From positions 62,203,001 to 62,267,000 of the forward strand of contig NC_064826.1 in the NCBI RefSeq assembly GCF_024166365.1: a stretch of DNA of 64,000 bases, in the 5' to 3' direction. The stretch comes from Elephas maximus indicus. Its lineage: Eukaryota > Chordata > Mammalia > Proboscidea > Elephantidae. Below the pieces are notes generated by a model that worked only from the letters and a program-made list of their open reading frames with translations, was not told the DNA's origin and ran no database searches. The translations under genes were made by a program, and so were the position numbers. Shown here piece by piece: positions 24,131 through 36,829 of the stretch (positions within the stretch are counted from its first letter, which is position 1; each line of letters starts with the position of its first letter).

Positions 24131-24235
24131 TGCCTCATAGTTACTGTTGTAAAGATTAAAGGAATTAATATATGTAAACGTGTTCGAACAATGTCAGGCA
24201 CGTAGTAAGCACCATTTTAAGTATTAGCTATTATT

Positions 24236-25109
24236 ATTTAATTCAGGGTGCGGGAGATAAGTCTCAAATCCAGTCCATCCTGGGTGCTGTTGCATGAATC
24301 GCATGCTTCCTTCTAACATAGAAATTAGCACAAATGTATCAAAATTAATTTTCTCCCGCTAGACCCTAAGAAGTCTGAAGGATATTTCTTTGCCTCAAGC
24401 ACTCTGGCCTTCTTTAAGAACCCCCAGGGCTTGCTCCCTCTCAGCTTTCAGGCCTTTTCAGTCAGCCTACCTACCCATCCCTGTCCAAATAACAAATATG
24501 ACCCTAGAAGCATTCTGACTTTGTTTATAAACACAAACATTGAAAGAGAATCATACCAAGAGAGACTGACTTTTGTTTCCAAAGTATTTTCTCACATGCA
24601 TGCACTCAAGCCAATTTAATTTCTTGATCAGTTTTCTACACAGTACAGCAAAACAGTATACATTTTTGTTTTTATTTTACTGAAATTATTTTCATTGCAA
24701 GTGTCTTTTCTATGTAAATTATAAGCAAATTGGGTCATTAATCATATTTTTGCACACATCAAATTTTACCTATTACTCCCAAAGAATTTCACAGGATCAA
24801 ATTTAAATCTAAATATTATAGATGCAAATTCTATTAAATCTGTTCAACTGTAGGCAGTTTTAGCCTGTCAGTTCTATTTTGTTTGAATATTTCTATCAAG
24901 TCTAATTTTACTAGGGCCCATTTTAAATCTTACAAGATGTGGTTCTTCATTAAGTTTTTCTAGATTCACCATGTGCAGTGTTAGCTAGTCTGGTCTTATT
25001 TCTACAGTGGAAATTCATTCATAGATATCTGGATGAACCACTGTTCGAATTTATTTCTTAGCTAAGCATGAGAAAATTGTAATTTCCCTCATCAGTTCTT
25101 CCGAATTGT
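24236..25109. other. Intergenic, possible old L2 pieces, no gene
   Basis: 24380-24480 (CACTCTGGCCTTCTTTAAGA) may be an L2 fragment. The rest is AT-rich and unrecognised. Confidence 0.35.
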
Positions 25110-25385
25110 TTTTAGGACTGAAATATTTCACCTTGTCTTCCTTCCCCGTCAGATGCCAGCTCAAGCATTACTTCCTCAGGGAAGCCTCTCCTGGCTTCTC
25201 TGACTAGATGAAATTTCTCTCATTACACTCAGTACATTTTACTTTCTCTTCACCCACTTATTAGTTTATCATTATATATTTTTACGAGCATTTGATGTCT
25301 CCCTCATTTTGTTCCCTGAAAGCAGGAATGTTATTTTTCTTACCACTGGGTCCTTGGCACATAAAATACACTCAAATTATTCAAA
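25110..25385 (+). mobile_element. L2 LINE 3' end
   Basis: Blocks in consensus order: CAGCTCAAGCATTACTTCCT, AGGGAAGCCTCTCCTGGCTT, TTCCCTGAAAGCAGGAATGT and CTTGGCACATAAAATACACTC. Sense orientation. Confidence 0.75.
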
Positions 25386-25759
25386 GAATGATAAAAAAGG
25401 TGAATAGTTATCTTTTATCCTAATATTGCCTATTAGGAATTCAACAAAAGCTATTTGAATTTCCCTGTTATTGTTTATTCCTGGTTTGTTATGGTCTGAC
25501 AGATGGTTATCAATTATTTTTATTTCAATACCAACTTTGAAAATGGACTTTTTCACATTACTTGTTTTAAAACCGTTAATGGATTTACTACTCTAGTAGT
25601 CTTCTCTCCCCTACAGGGCTGCCATACCATATAACTCCAGGTGGGCACACTCAATTATGGAGCAGGGAGTTGTAGGATGTGGTATCAATGCATCCTCACT
25701 ATGCTATGTAAGGAAAAGCATTCAACTGTCTCTCCTAGCTAAAATTGGTTAGAACAACA

Positions 25760-25815
25760 GTTCTAAACTCTAGCTGTGCATCAAAATCACATGGGATACT
25801 TTGACTGCAGAGCCA
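25760..25815. repeat. MER5-like fragment
   Basis: GTTCTAAACTCTAGCTGTGC and ATCAAAATCACATGGGATAC match a MER5-type hAT end. Confidence 0.45.
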
Positions 25816-25849
25816 GGATTAGTGCATAGGATGAGTGTGGGAGAAGTAG

Positions 25850-26500
25850 TAAGACATTAACCTGAACGAAAAGGCTAACATAGAGTATTAAGCGCCTTGT
25901 ATTCAATACTAAGAAACTGGGATTTAATTATACATGTAGTGAGGAACCATGAAAGGTTTTCATAGGGTGATAAGTAACCAGATCTATAAGAAAGTTAACT
26001 TGGCACAAGCATGGCTGGATATAGAACCTGAGTCTAGGGTAGGAAACTACTGTAAGCCCAGGAATAAATGGCGAGGACTTGAACTAGATAGCTGCTGCTC
26101 AAACAGGAAGGAATGCAATGGGAAAAAACTCACAAGACATTTGACAGGACTTGACCAATGGAATGTATGGGGTAAGAGAAGTGGGAGAAGCTGAAGACCA
26201 CTCCAAGATTTACAGGCTAAGCAACTGGATGCAGTTTGATGATGCTATTACCAAAGAGAATGCAAGTGGAAGGACAGAATAGGGCAAGTAGAGGAAACAA
26301 ACAGTGGTTCCAGCTATGATGAAGCTCAAGTTCCTTGAAGGTGATTTAGGTGGAGCTAGAATAACAGGAAATTGGAAATTAAGGCCTAGAGCTTAAAAGA
26401 GGTTGAGGCTGAAATTTTTGGTTTGAGAGTTATCAGGGTATTTAGTAACAGTTAAGGCCACTGGAATGGATAAAACAGAACAGGGCATGGTCTAGGTTGA
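25850..26500 (-). mobile_element. L2 LINE fragment, antisense
   Basis: GAGGAACCATGAAAGGTTTTC, GGTGATAAGTAACCAGATCT and CACTCCAAGATTTACAGGCT are the reverse complement of L2 coding consensus. Very diverged. The 81-codon ORF here is chance. Confidence 0.5.
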
Positions 26501-26599
26501 ATCAAAAGTGCCTAACACAGAATTAAAGATAAATCAGGCTTTCTTGTTAGCCTTACTTAACATGTAATCTTAATAAGGCTCAGACATAGCACCATTGGA

Positions 26600-26766
26600 G
26601 GCCTGGAGACACAGCGGTTAAGAGCTCAGCTGCTAACCAAAAGGGTGGCAGTTCAAATCCACAACCGTTCCTTAGAAACCCTATGGGGTAGTTCTACCCT
26701 GTCCTACAGAGTTGCTGTAAGTCAGAATCAACTCAACAGCCAACAGGTTTGGTTTTTTGGTTTACA
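26600..26766 (+). mobile_element. AfroSINE
   Basis: GGAGACACAGCGGTTAAGAG (A box), GGGTGGCAGTTCAAATCCAC (box B) and the tail TAAGTCAGAATCAACTCAAC, then a G/T-rich run. Near full length. Confidence 0.9.
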
Positions 26767-27229
26767 GCACAATTAAAAATAGATAGAAATTAATGTGAAG
26801 AGTAAATAATGGTATGTAAAAGCTATCTGTAATTTGTAGGACAACTTTAAACATGCATATTGTATCTCTGAACTTCTTTAGAACAAATCAGTACAGTAGC
26901 TTGGAAAGACTCAGTTTCTAAACTTATTAAATACCAGATTAATCAAATTAGTTCCTCAACTATGATATCGTTATTCCCCTATAAAAAACAAGCAGATCTA
27001 CTTTATAATCTACCTTATACAATGTAAAGGTAATAGAAACGATTAAGCCAACTGATAAAAACACAACATATACTTAATAAATGCAATATCCAGAGATTGT
27101 CTTTAATCTGTGTCTATGCATCTGTGTGCTTGTGTGCCAGGCAATTTTGTGTCATTTATTTAACATTAATAATCCAAATTCCTTACTGGGTCTGAAATTA
27201 TCTCAATAGGAACAACAAAAAAAACCCAA

Positions 27230-27358
27230 AACTTAAGATTCCCAGGTCCTGCTTTTAGAGACTGACCGAACATGTCTGAGTCTCTGAAATCCTCATTTTT
27301 ATCAGGCACCCAAGGTAATTATGATGTAGGGAGTTTGGGAACTATACTTTGAGAAAAA
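27230..27358. repeat. MER5-like fragment
   Basis: TTAAGATTCCCAGGTCCTGC to GGGAACTATACTTTGAGAAA looks like a MER5A-type remnant just beyond the KRIT1 3' end. Confidence 0.45.
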
Positions 27359-27486
27359 CTACCTTACACTAGATATACATTTTAAGACAGGTTTTTAAAA
27401 ACATGTTGAGAAATGTTCTTTTAGATTACAGAAAAACATTTTCAAATAATGGTGATACATGGTTTAAGTGTAGAAAATGCATTTTC

Positions 27487-27492
27487 TTTATT
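27487..27492 (-). terminator. Candidate polyadenylation signal AATAAA (distal)
   Basis: Second AATAAA on the minus strand, about 390 bases after the KRIT1 stop. Which of the two is used cannot be judged from sequence. Confidence 0.4.
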
Positions 27493-27559
27493 CAAATCAT
27501 GTTCACTTTCAGTATATTTTAAAATAAAACGCCAAGTTATACCAAAAGCTTATTTTCAT

Positions 27560-27565
27560 TTTATT
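27560..27565 (-). terminator. Candidate polyadenylation signal AATAAA (proximal)
   Basis: TTTATT on the plus strand gives AATAAA on the minus strand about 320 bases after the KRIT1 stop. It is the first canonical hexamer downstream. Confidence 0.5.
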
Positions 27566-27883
27566 GTATTCCACTCCAAAATCTTTACTATTTACTGAAA
27601 ATAGCTGTTTATAAAGCTTATTATTTTGTCTAAGATTATATAGGCTATCAATCTACACTTTTTTGTGTTTCTCTCAAAAGTCAGACTAGCTTATAAGGAT
27701 ATTATATAAAACTAATTGGTATATTACACACCAAACATAAGTACAGATTCTGTACAATGTAACAGTATACATATATTTTACAAGAAATTAAATGTCTTGT
27801 TAAAAGCAATATATTAAGAAATCTTTCATGGAAAAAAATCTGCATCACAAAATATGGCGGCTTAAGTATCAGCTTTTTTCCTT

Positions 27884-27952
27884 TCATAAATTTCTTTCGG
27901 TGGGCATTAACTGTCCATTTAGCTTCATTAACAGTTTTACCACGAGACCAGC
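27884..27952 (-). CDS. KRIT1: KRIT1 coding exon 16, last coding exon (aa 716-737, stop)
   Basis: Acceptor CTTGTAG, then AGLVVKLLMKLNGQLMPTER, NL and a TGA stop at 27886-27884. The human C-terminus as I remember it is TERNS; here it is TERNL. The segment forms the terminal helix of the F3 lobe. The exon continues into the 3'UTR. Confidence 0.96.
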   Translation of the reverse strand, partial: AGLVVKLLMKLNGQLMPTERNL

Positions 27953-28421
27953 CTACAAGGTAAAATATATATTAATAACACAAATGAAACAGGTCAGAAT
28001 ATATAAAGGATATACACAGCAGTGGGCAGTTTCCTATAAATCTGAAAGGGAACTTTCTTACTAGAAGGCAGCTTGTCAAGAAACAGTATAGAAGAAGTAT
28101 CTTTACTCAGGCTTTTGAAGGGATTTAAGAAGTGACATGCTGGGCACAGCTAGTGGCTCAGACAGGATACTGACCGAGGAGACGGGAAGACTGCCTGATA
28201 CCCTGATAGAAGAGACAGGGAATACTAACCAAATTTAATGAAATGGCAGGGAAAAAAAAAAAAGTTTAGTTGTTATAAAACAGAAATAAATTTAGATAAG
28301 TTTTTGGTTTTGCTTGCTTAAGTAAGGTCTGCCTCTTTTCCTTGGTTTTAGATTATCTTAGTTTAATGTAATATTTATTATGTCCCTTTAAAAAAAACTT
28401 TACTAACACAACAGAGGTTCA

Positions 28422-28577
<156 letters not shown>

Positions 28578-28680
28578 TCATTACTGAAACATCTATTAAA
28601 AACATCTATCTTCTCTCACTGGTATCTATGCTTACCTAATCAGACCTAAACATAACGGTTTTGAACATTATAATAATAAT

Positions 28681-28843
28681 GAGCCCTGGTGGTGCAATAA
28701 CGCACTCAGCTGCTAACCGAAAGGTTAGTGGTTTCAATCCACCAGCCGCTCCTCAGGAGAAAGATGTGGGAACCCTAGCGGCAGTCCTACTCTGCTTTAT
28801 AGCTTTCCCCCGAGTTGAAATGAACTCGACAGCAGCAGGTATT
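28681..28843 (+). mobile_element. AfroSINE in KRIT1 intron 15/14 side
   Basis: GAGCCCTGGTGGTGCAATAA (A box), GTTTCAATCCACCAGC (box B) and the tail GAAATGAACTCGACAGCAGC. It lies about 120 bases upstream of KRIT1 coding exon 15 in the 7.1 kb intron, in antisense to the gene. Confidence 0.88.
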
Positions 28844-28849
28844 CAAAGT

Positions 28850-30830
28850 GCCCACACTCTAACCTCACACAGCCTGCAGCACAGAACCACGTAGAGGGTA
28901 GACTCTTAGGACACTGCCTTGAACAATGATGTTTTTTGTATCAGATTGAGAAAAATTTTAAAGATGCTTATTTTATCAGTAGCTTTCAGGAAAATTGAAT
29001 GTACTGCACGTTTTTATTTCCTCCATGTTAAAAACAAACTTAATTTATCTACTACCTTTCTTTTGAAAATTCACATAATAGTTTCAGATCTGAAATTTAT
29101 GTAACAGGTAACATGTTGACTTAGGCAACTAAAAATAAGTATATTGATATACTGATACACTTAGGCAATGTTATCTCACTAAAAATGAGTATACTGATAT
29201 ACTGATTGTAAAAATAAACACAATTTTAAAATTAATAATATAGTCTTTATAAAATCAACAGAAGAACAGAGGGACTAATTAAAAACTAGTATTAGAGTAA
29301 CCCATGCTAATATAACTCCATATTTAAGTAGCCACTCAATATATCCTTTTAATTATTTTTAATAATAATTCTCTCTTAGCAGTAACTTGCATTTTCTTGC
29401 CCTATTATATGTATTCCTTGTATATACATACACAAAGAATGTGTGCATGTGGACCTTTAAAATATATGTTTAGAAACATCAGCTCTCCATTATTGGAGTT
29501 CTTATAATACTGAATGTAAATAGTAAACTAATGGTATGTCAAAAAGATAATGGCTTAGGGCATTTTTAAAGTGAGGGTAAACACATTTTAATTAGTTTAC
29601 AGGAATGTACATTATAAATAATGAGGAGACTGATATCTCGTTTGAAAAACAGCTATCTACGTTCGTATTGTAAAATATAACTTCATAGATAGGATATGCT
29701 AAAAGAGCCACTTACCAAGGTACAGTCTGAAAAATCTATTCAAGGTATCATAGGAACCTTAAACTGCTATATTTTGTGTCAGTCACTTGAAATTTAATCC
29801 AGAGTCAGTGTCCATTAATACCGCCTCAAAACAGTATCTGTGGTTTGGCAAGTCCTCTATTACATGGAGGTCAGATTTTCAACAAAAGCACTGAATTCAT
29901 ACATTAAAAAAAATTTTTTTAAAGGATAATGTGCAGTGAGGATGAAATTCGTGAGAAGCCCACAATAATGAAAACAAGCCAAAAAATCCACATGGTGGTT
30001 TTGAGTGATCAGTCTGCTCCAGGAGGAAAAAGCAGCTCTCATTAGGAGGTGAGACCTACAAAGGGCCAAACTAATGCATCCCATGAAGAGTTTTACATGC
30101 TATTGAAGATATTTTTGCAGATAAAAGTGTTTATTTTAGCAAACTCTATCAAATTCAACCCTAGCAGATCCTATTGAACCTATGACAACTGCGGACAAGC
30201 TAACTGTTCTCCTTTGATGACTGGAAAATGTCATCATCTTAGAGTTTTGAAGGGTACCATAAATTTATCAATGGCTTACAGAGCACAAGATAATGTTTAG
30301 CTGGACAGAAAACATCTTTACCTTTGGGCTCAATCATCTTTTTATATACCCAAGGATAGCATTTCTATTTATATTTCTAGAAACTGAATATTTTATCCTG
30401 AAAAAGCAGTATTAATTAATACTGCTATAATCCTTCTGCCTGCTACTGCTATCTGACTTAGTCAACTCCTAGACTAGAATATGATTCATAATATGAAATA
30501 TTATGATATTGCCAAACCATCATTCAGATAATATAGGAAACGTGTTATTGTTGCCGAAGCTTGGAATACTATCTATCAAATGTGAAACATAAAATAGAGA
30601 AGAGGCTCAGCATCACATCCATAGCATTGCCATCCAGTTCTATGAAGAAGGGTTTGTAAAAGTGTAGATGTTGGTGTAAAACGCTCTCAAACGGCAGAGG
30701 AAAATTTTCCTGAAATGGTGAGGGCCATATCTTCTTCATTTAACAAGCTTTGTGCAACAGAAATAGAAAAGTGGTTACAAGCTAATAAGCAGCAGCTTAT
30801 TTTGTGTGTTGAAAATACATACATATATAT
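28850..30830. other. KRIT1 intron, unique sequence
   Basis: No recognised repeat or exon. A local imperfect tandem duplication at 29119-29207 is the only structure noted. Confidence 0.5.
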
Positions 30831-30832
30831 TT

Positions 30833-31562
30833 TGTGCTTTAGGTGAAAGTTTACAGAACAAATTAGTTTCTCATTAAACAATACACACATTGTTTTGTAA
30901 CACTGGTTGCCAATCCTGTGACATGTCAACACTTTCCCTTTCTCGACCTTGAGTTCCCCTTTCCATTCATCTAGCTTTCCTATCCCCTCATGCCTCTCGT
31001 CTTTGCCACTGGGCTGGTATGCCCATTTAGTCTCGTATACATCGTTGAACATGTGTTATTGTCTGTTTCATAGGCCTGTCTAATCTTTGGCTGAAGGGTG
31101 AACCTCAAGAATGATTTCAGTACTGAGTTAAAAGGGTATCCAGGAGCCATGCTCTTGGGGTTTCGCCAGTTTCTGTCAGACCAGTAAATCTGGTCTTTTT
31201 TTGTGAGTTTGAATTTTGTTCTACATTTTTCTCCCAGCTCTGTCCAGGACCCTCTACTGTGATCCCTGTCAGAGCAGTCAGTGGTGGTAGCCGGGCACCA
31301 TCTAGTTGTGCTGGACTCAGTCTGGTGAAGGCTGTGGTAGTTGTGCTCCATTAGTCCTTTGGACTAATCTTTCCCTTGTGTCTTTGATTTTCTTCATCCT
31401 CCCTTGCTTGCGAAGAGGCGAGACCAGTGGATTATCTTAGATGGTCGCTCACAAGCTTTTAAGACCCCAGACGCTACTCAACAAAGTAGAATGGAGAACA
31501 TTTTCCTTATAAACTATGTCAATTGAGCTACATGTCCCCTGAGACCATGGCCCCCAACCCTC
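30833..31562 (-). mobile_element. LINE-1 3'UTR fragment, antisense
   Basis: Reverse complement of the local L1 3'UTR: GTGCTTTAGGTGAAAGTTTA at the 3' tip, TCTCGACCTTGAGTTCCCCT, CAGACGCTACTCAACAAAGT. No ORF2. Same transcriptional strand as KRIT1. Confidence 0.9.
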
Positions 31563-31892
31563 TGTTTTTGTCTGTATTTTCTTTTCCAGTTTCTTCTTTT
31601 TTTAACCCTATTGAACTCTGTAACACAAATTAATCTGTTTCCAGTATATGAATATTTACAGACAATAATAATTTATATTAGTTCTAATGGAGTTAAAATT
31701 GTTTACTTAATTTTGTCCTAGCTTAGCAAAAATCACTGAGTAGTCTGATAAGGCCCTCATCTTCAAATATGAAACCAATTCTTTTTATTTTTTAAGGCTG
31801 CATTGAGTTACATCCATAAAAGTGCTCAAAAATTATTTGCCTTAGGCCCATGGTGTGGAAAGCTTTTCATGGAATAATCATCTTTCTTTTTG

Positions 31893-32072
31893 CACTCTGC
31901 TGGTGATGCAGTGGTTAAAGTGCTTGACTGCTAACTGAAAGGTTGGCAGTTTGAAACCACCAGTGACTCTGTGGGAGAAAAGATGTGGCAGTCTGCTTTT
32001 GTAGAGATTTACAGCTTTGGAAACCCTATGGGGTCGCTATGAGTTGTAATCAACTTGATGGCAGTGGAAAGT
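31893..32072 (+). mobile_element. AfroSINE, long form
   Basis: CTGGTGATGCAGTGGTTAAA (A box), GGTTGGCAGTTTGAAACCAC, an internal TCTGCTTTTGTAGAGATTTA block and the tail GTAATCAACTTGATGGCAGT. Confidence 0.87.
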
Positions 32073-32454
32073 AGTCATACCTTACTTTAAGCACTGTAAT
32101 AAAATTCTGGGCACACCATCCTGCAGGGGGAACAGTGACTGCACTCAAGCGTGATTACGATTATGAAGTTTATGAAGTTTTTAGAAACCATGTCTAGTGA
32201 GTAACAGATGAAAGAACTGAGGTTACTCAGTTGTTGAAGACAAGATTCAGGTGATGTCATGACAGCCTTCCCAGCTGTTCAGACCTTGGCTATAGAAGAA
32301 GTCTTGTTCTGCTAGATCACAGTGCTGGGGAGATATTTCAGTGAAAGGAGCCTATGTGTCGCGGCTAGTGCTCCTGCCAAATTAGAGGTAGGCCTAATTC
32401 ATTTTCTAATTTTCCATCCTCATATACTTTGCCGCCAGCATCATTGTCTATCTT

Positions 32455-32650
32455 ATAGTCCAGGCCAATCCCTCTGTCTGTAGAGTTGGTTTTGGGAATG
32501 GTTCCAATCTTGGGCTATCAAAGGGTCTGGGGACCATGACCATCAGGGTCCCTCCAGTTTCAGTCAGACCATTACCCCTGGTCTTTTTACAAGAATTTAA
32601 GATCTGCATCCCACTGATCTCCTGCTCCATCAGGGATTCTCTGTTGAATC
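32455..32650 (-). mobile_element. LINE-1 3'UTR internal fragment
   Basis: Reverse complement of the 3'UTR stretch containing GATTGGAACCATTCCC and GACCAGGGGTAATGGTCTGA. Both ends are missing. Confidence 0.8.
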
Positions 32651-33075
32651 ACAAACTTCTTAAAGTATACCCATCATAGTTTAATCATTTCATAATAACT
32701 TGGGAGCTTCCTAATGGGAAATGGCTATTTTACCATGTGGTTAGATATACTAGTGGATGGAATAGAGAATATGTAGGGACATGGGCTGGATAGGGACTAA
32801 CTTCAGTAATTGACCTGGAACTTGATTTCTGGAGGTCTGTTATGACAGCCTGCCTTTGGATCATTTGCTTATCATTTTCTATTAAAACTATTTTCATCTT
32901 GCCTTGAGTAGGAAAAATACTATCCAGAAACCATTCTTACCATTAAAGACTAAAATATCTAGTTCAGTGTCTTCCTTTTTTTAATTTTTCAAAATCTGTA
33001 ATATATTTACACAGTTAAATTTTAAGTTGTTAATGGTTGCATAATATGATGAACATAATCAATGTCACTGAATTA
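32651..33075. other. KRIT1 intron, mostly unrecognised, joins an old L1
   Basis: The right part (about 32940-33075) is probably old antisense L1 that resumes after the younger L1 at 35201. Confidence 0.35.
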
Positions 33076-35200
33076 CACATGTAAAAACTGGTGAACTGAA
33101 AATGGATCAAAGACCTAAATGTAAAACCAAAAATTATAAAGACCATGGAAGAAAAAATAGGGTCAACACTACGGGCCCTGATATACGGCATAGACAGCAT
33201 ACAAGCCATAATTAACAATACACAAACACTAGAAGATGATAGATAAATGGGATCTCCTAAAAATTAAACCCTTATGCTCATCAAAGACTTCACCAAAAGA
33301 GTAAAAAGAGAACCTACAAACTGGGAAAAAATTTTTGGCTATGACAAATCCAACAAAGGTCTAATCTATAGGACAATCAATCCTATACCTCTACAATAAA
33401 AAAGATAAATAATCCAACTAAAAAATGGGCAAAGGATATGAATAGACACTTCACCAGAGAAGACATTCAGGTGACTAGGAGACCTATGAAGAAACGCTCA
33501 CTATTACTAGCCATGGAAAAAAAAAAAACCAAACCCACTGCCATCAAATCAATTACGACTCATAACAGCCCCACAGGACAGAGTAGGACTGTCCCACAGG
33601 GTTTCCAAGGAGCAGCTGGTGGATTCGAACTGCTGACCTTTTGGTTGGCAGCTGAACTCTTAACCACTGCACCACCGGGGCTCCCACTAGCCATCAGAGA
33701 AATGCAAATCAGAAAGAGATACCATCTCACCCCAACATTACTGGCATGAATCCAAAAAACAGAAAATAACAAATATTGGAGAGGTTGCAGGGAGACTGGA
33801 ACTCTTACACAATGCAGGCAGGAAAGCAAAATGGTACAATCGTTTTGGAAAACAATATGGCGCTTCCTTAAAAAACTAGAACTAGAAATACCATACAATC
33901 CAGCATTCCCACTCCTAGGAATATATCCTGGAGACATAAGAGCTATCACACAAATAGACATATGTACACCCACGTTCACTGCAGCATTATTCACAATAGC
34001 AAAAAGATGGCAACAACCTAAGTGCCCATCAACAGATGAATGGATAAACAAACTATGGTACACACACAAAATGGAATACAACGCAACAATAAGAACAATA
34101 ATGAATCTACAAAACATCTAATAATATGGATGAATCTGAAGGGCATTATGCTGAGTGAAATAAGTCAATCATAAAAGGACAAATCAGACCACTATTATAA
34201 AAAAACATGAAAATGTTTCCACACAGAAATAAACAATCTTTGACAGTTACAAGAGAGGAGAGGGGTGGGAAGGGAAAAACACTAGATAGTAGATAAGTGG
34301 TAACTTGGGTGAAAGGTAAGACAGTACACAACACTGGAGAAATCAGCACAATTTGACCAGGGCAAAGTTATAGGAGCTTCTCAGACACATCCAAACACCT
34401 GAGAGACCAAGCTACTGGGTTCAGGGCTGGGGACCACGGTCTTGGGGGACATCTAGCTCAACTGGCATAACATAGTCTATAAAGATAATGTTCTACATCT
34501 GACTGTGGTGAATAGCAACCAAGGTCTTAAAAGCCTGTGAATCGCTATCTAAGATACATTTACTGGTCCCATCCCAGCTAGAAAAAAGGAGAATGAAGAA
34601 GACCAAAGACAGAAGGGAAAGATTAGTCCAAAGGACTAACAGACTACAACTGCCACAACCTCCACCAGACTGAGTCCACAACAACTACATGGTGCCTGGT
34701 TACTACCGCTAACTGCCCCCAGCAAGGATCAAAATAGAGGGCCCTGGACAGAGTGGGAAAAAAATGTGGAACAAAATTCACACTCACACACACCCACCCA
34801 CCAACCAACCACACACACACACACACAAAAAGACCAAGATTGCTGGTCTGACAGAGACTGGAGATACCTTTAGCTCAGTACTAAAGTCACTCCTGAGGTT
34901 CACCCTTCAGCCAAAGATTAGACAGGTCTATAGGGCCAACAATAACACACATGAGGGACGTGTGTCAAAGTTCAATCAAGTATAGGAGGCTAATGGGCAC
35001 AACAGCCCGAAAGCAGTCGAGAAGGCAGGAAGAGACAAGGAAACTATGAATGTAATCAGGGAACCTGAGGTGGAGAAGGGCATAGTGTTGATACATCATC
35101 GGGTTGGCAACTAATATCATAGAGCAATTTGTGTATTAACTTTAATGAGAAACTAATTTGCTATGTAAACTTTCATGTAAACCACAATTTAAAAAAAATT
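33076..35200 (+). mobile_element. LINE-1, 5'-truncated, carrying a nested AfroSINE
   Basis: ORF2 C-terminal region from AAAATGGATCAAAGACCTAA, then the 3'UTR with a CA-rich stretch at 34780-34828, ending ACCACAATTTAAAAAAAATT. The 9-base repeat ACTGAATTA flanks it at 33067-33075 and 35201-35209. An AfroSINE at 33515-33685 interrupts the coding part. Confidence 0.9.
33515..33685 (-). mobile_element. AfroSINE nested in L1, with target-site duplication
   Basis: Minus-strand SINE (A box GGTGGTGCAGTGGTTAAGAG; box B region GGTCAGCAGTTCGAATCCAC), its tail shown as a T/A-rich run at 33515-33530. ACTAGCCAT occurs on both sides (33506-33514 and 33686-33694) and is single in other L1 copies (ATTAGCCATTAGAG). 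Confidence 0.92.
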
Positions 35201-35214
35201 ACTGAATTAGCAAT

Positions 35215-35575
35215 TGTTTTGTTATATATATTCTTACCACAATAAAATGGCATATAGTGAAAAGTCTCCCTCCTACTCCTGTTCCTACTAGCCCCCTTTT
35301 CTGAAGGCTTTAAGAGATTTTTCATCCTTTCCCCCATTTTCACATGAAAGGCAGCATATTACATATGGTTCAGCAACTTGCTTTTTCACTAAATATATCT
35401 TGAATATCATTCTATACACAAGAGTTTATTCTTTAATATGGCTGCAAGATATTCTAATATAGAAATGTAGAACAATTAATATGTTAACCCCTACTGATAG
35501 TCATTTAGTCCCCCCCAATATTTTCCTATTATAAATGAAGTTACAATGAATAATCTTGTATATATTCCATTTTTA
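35215..35575 (-). mobile_element. Old LINE-1 3' fragment, antisense
   Basis: AAAATGGCATATAGTGAAAAG, TTCACTAAATATATCTTGAA and AAATGAAGTTACAATGAATA match an ancient L1 3' region in reverse. It ends about 70 bases short of KRIT1 exon 14. Confidence 0.55.
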
Positions 35576-35612
35576 GATTTTCACGTAGCGAACAATGTTA
35601 TTTTAGATACTA

Positions 35613-35852
<240 letters not shown>

Positions 35853-36138
35853 CTAAATACAAATAAAGTAAAATATAAGAGATTTGAGAGGGAGAAGGAT
35901 GTGTTTTATAACACAAATAGGTCAACTATGCAATTTTTCAAAATCAAAGCTGCCCCTAAAGAAGAATAAAACTGACTGACATTATCCCAAGAGTACTTTT
36001 TCTTTTGAGATCTTAATACTGGGGGTGAAAAAAATACTGAAATCTAAAAATATTGTTGCTATCTATTCTTTTAGGTTTTAAGTGCCTCATGGTCGTGACA
36101 GTATTATTTTATCTTTTTCTTATCTCTAGCCCCTACCA

Positions 36139-36236
36139 CCAAACCAAAGCCAAACTCACTGCCATCAAGTCAATTCTGACTCATGGTGACCCCAAGTGTT
36201 TCAGAGTAGAACTGCACTCCATAGGGTTTTCAATGA
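36139..36236 (-). mobile_element. AfroSINE 3' half
   Basis: AACTCACTGCCATCAAGTCA and CTGACTCATGGTGACCCCAA, then CTCCATAGGGTTTTCAA. The 5' half with boxes A and B is missing. Confidence 0.8.
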
Positions 36237-36425
36237 ATCCAACATATAGAAGTACCCAGTAAATGTTGCCAGAAAAAAATTATTAAAAATAAAAATATCT
36301 TTGTTACTTTCAGTTTCAGGCATGTGAACTGGAAGATCTATTTTTAATTTCAGGACTATAACCTTAATATATGTGTATAAATATATGTTTAAGACAAATT
36401 AATAACACTAACGAACTTTCAACTA

Positions 36426-36581
<156 letters not shown>

Positions 36582-36829
36582 CTAAATCATTTTTAGTAAC
36601 TAAAGTACAATTATCATTATGTCACAAATGGTTTTAAGTATGTAATATGAATCTTAAGCTGAAAAATGTAATATTTTAAGCCAAAAGCCACAACTCTAAC
36701 ATCAATTTAGAAATATGTTTCTTCTTTCAATAACCACAGAATATTTTTAAAACTTGAAAATCGTAATAAACAACTTTAGTTGTGCTAAAACCTCTGTGTT
36801 TTCTCTCAAGGACTGAACATAAAGACTAG

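Larger units (their letters stand above)
23395..24235 (+). repeat. MIR SINE, split by an LTR and an AfroSINE tail
   Basis: MIR pieces: 23395-23477 (ends near CTACTTATTAGCTACGTTAT), 24033-24088 (CAGTTTTATTATCTGTAAAAAG) and 24131-24235 (CTCATAGTTACTGTTGTAAAG; GGCACGTAGTAAGC). The order and strand fit a single MIR interrupted twice. Confidence 0.75.
27487..27883 (-). other. KRIT1: KRIT1 3'UTR, provisional extent
   Basis: Sequence following the TGA on the minus strand. It is AT-rich and free of recognised repeats. The 3' end is guessed from the two downstream AATAAA hexamers; longer UTR forms cannot be excluded. Confidence 0.55.

Noticed and set aside
25949..26194. 81-codon ORF with a protein-like composition
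   Set aside because: It lies within antisense L2 sequence and carries no known domain.
33560..34117. 185-codon minus-strand ORF, one of the longest in the window
   Set aside because: It runs antisense across an L1 ORF2 end and a nested AfroSINE. Codons are explained by the repeats on the opposite strand.
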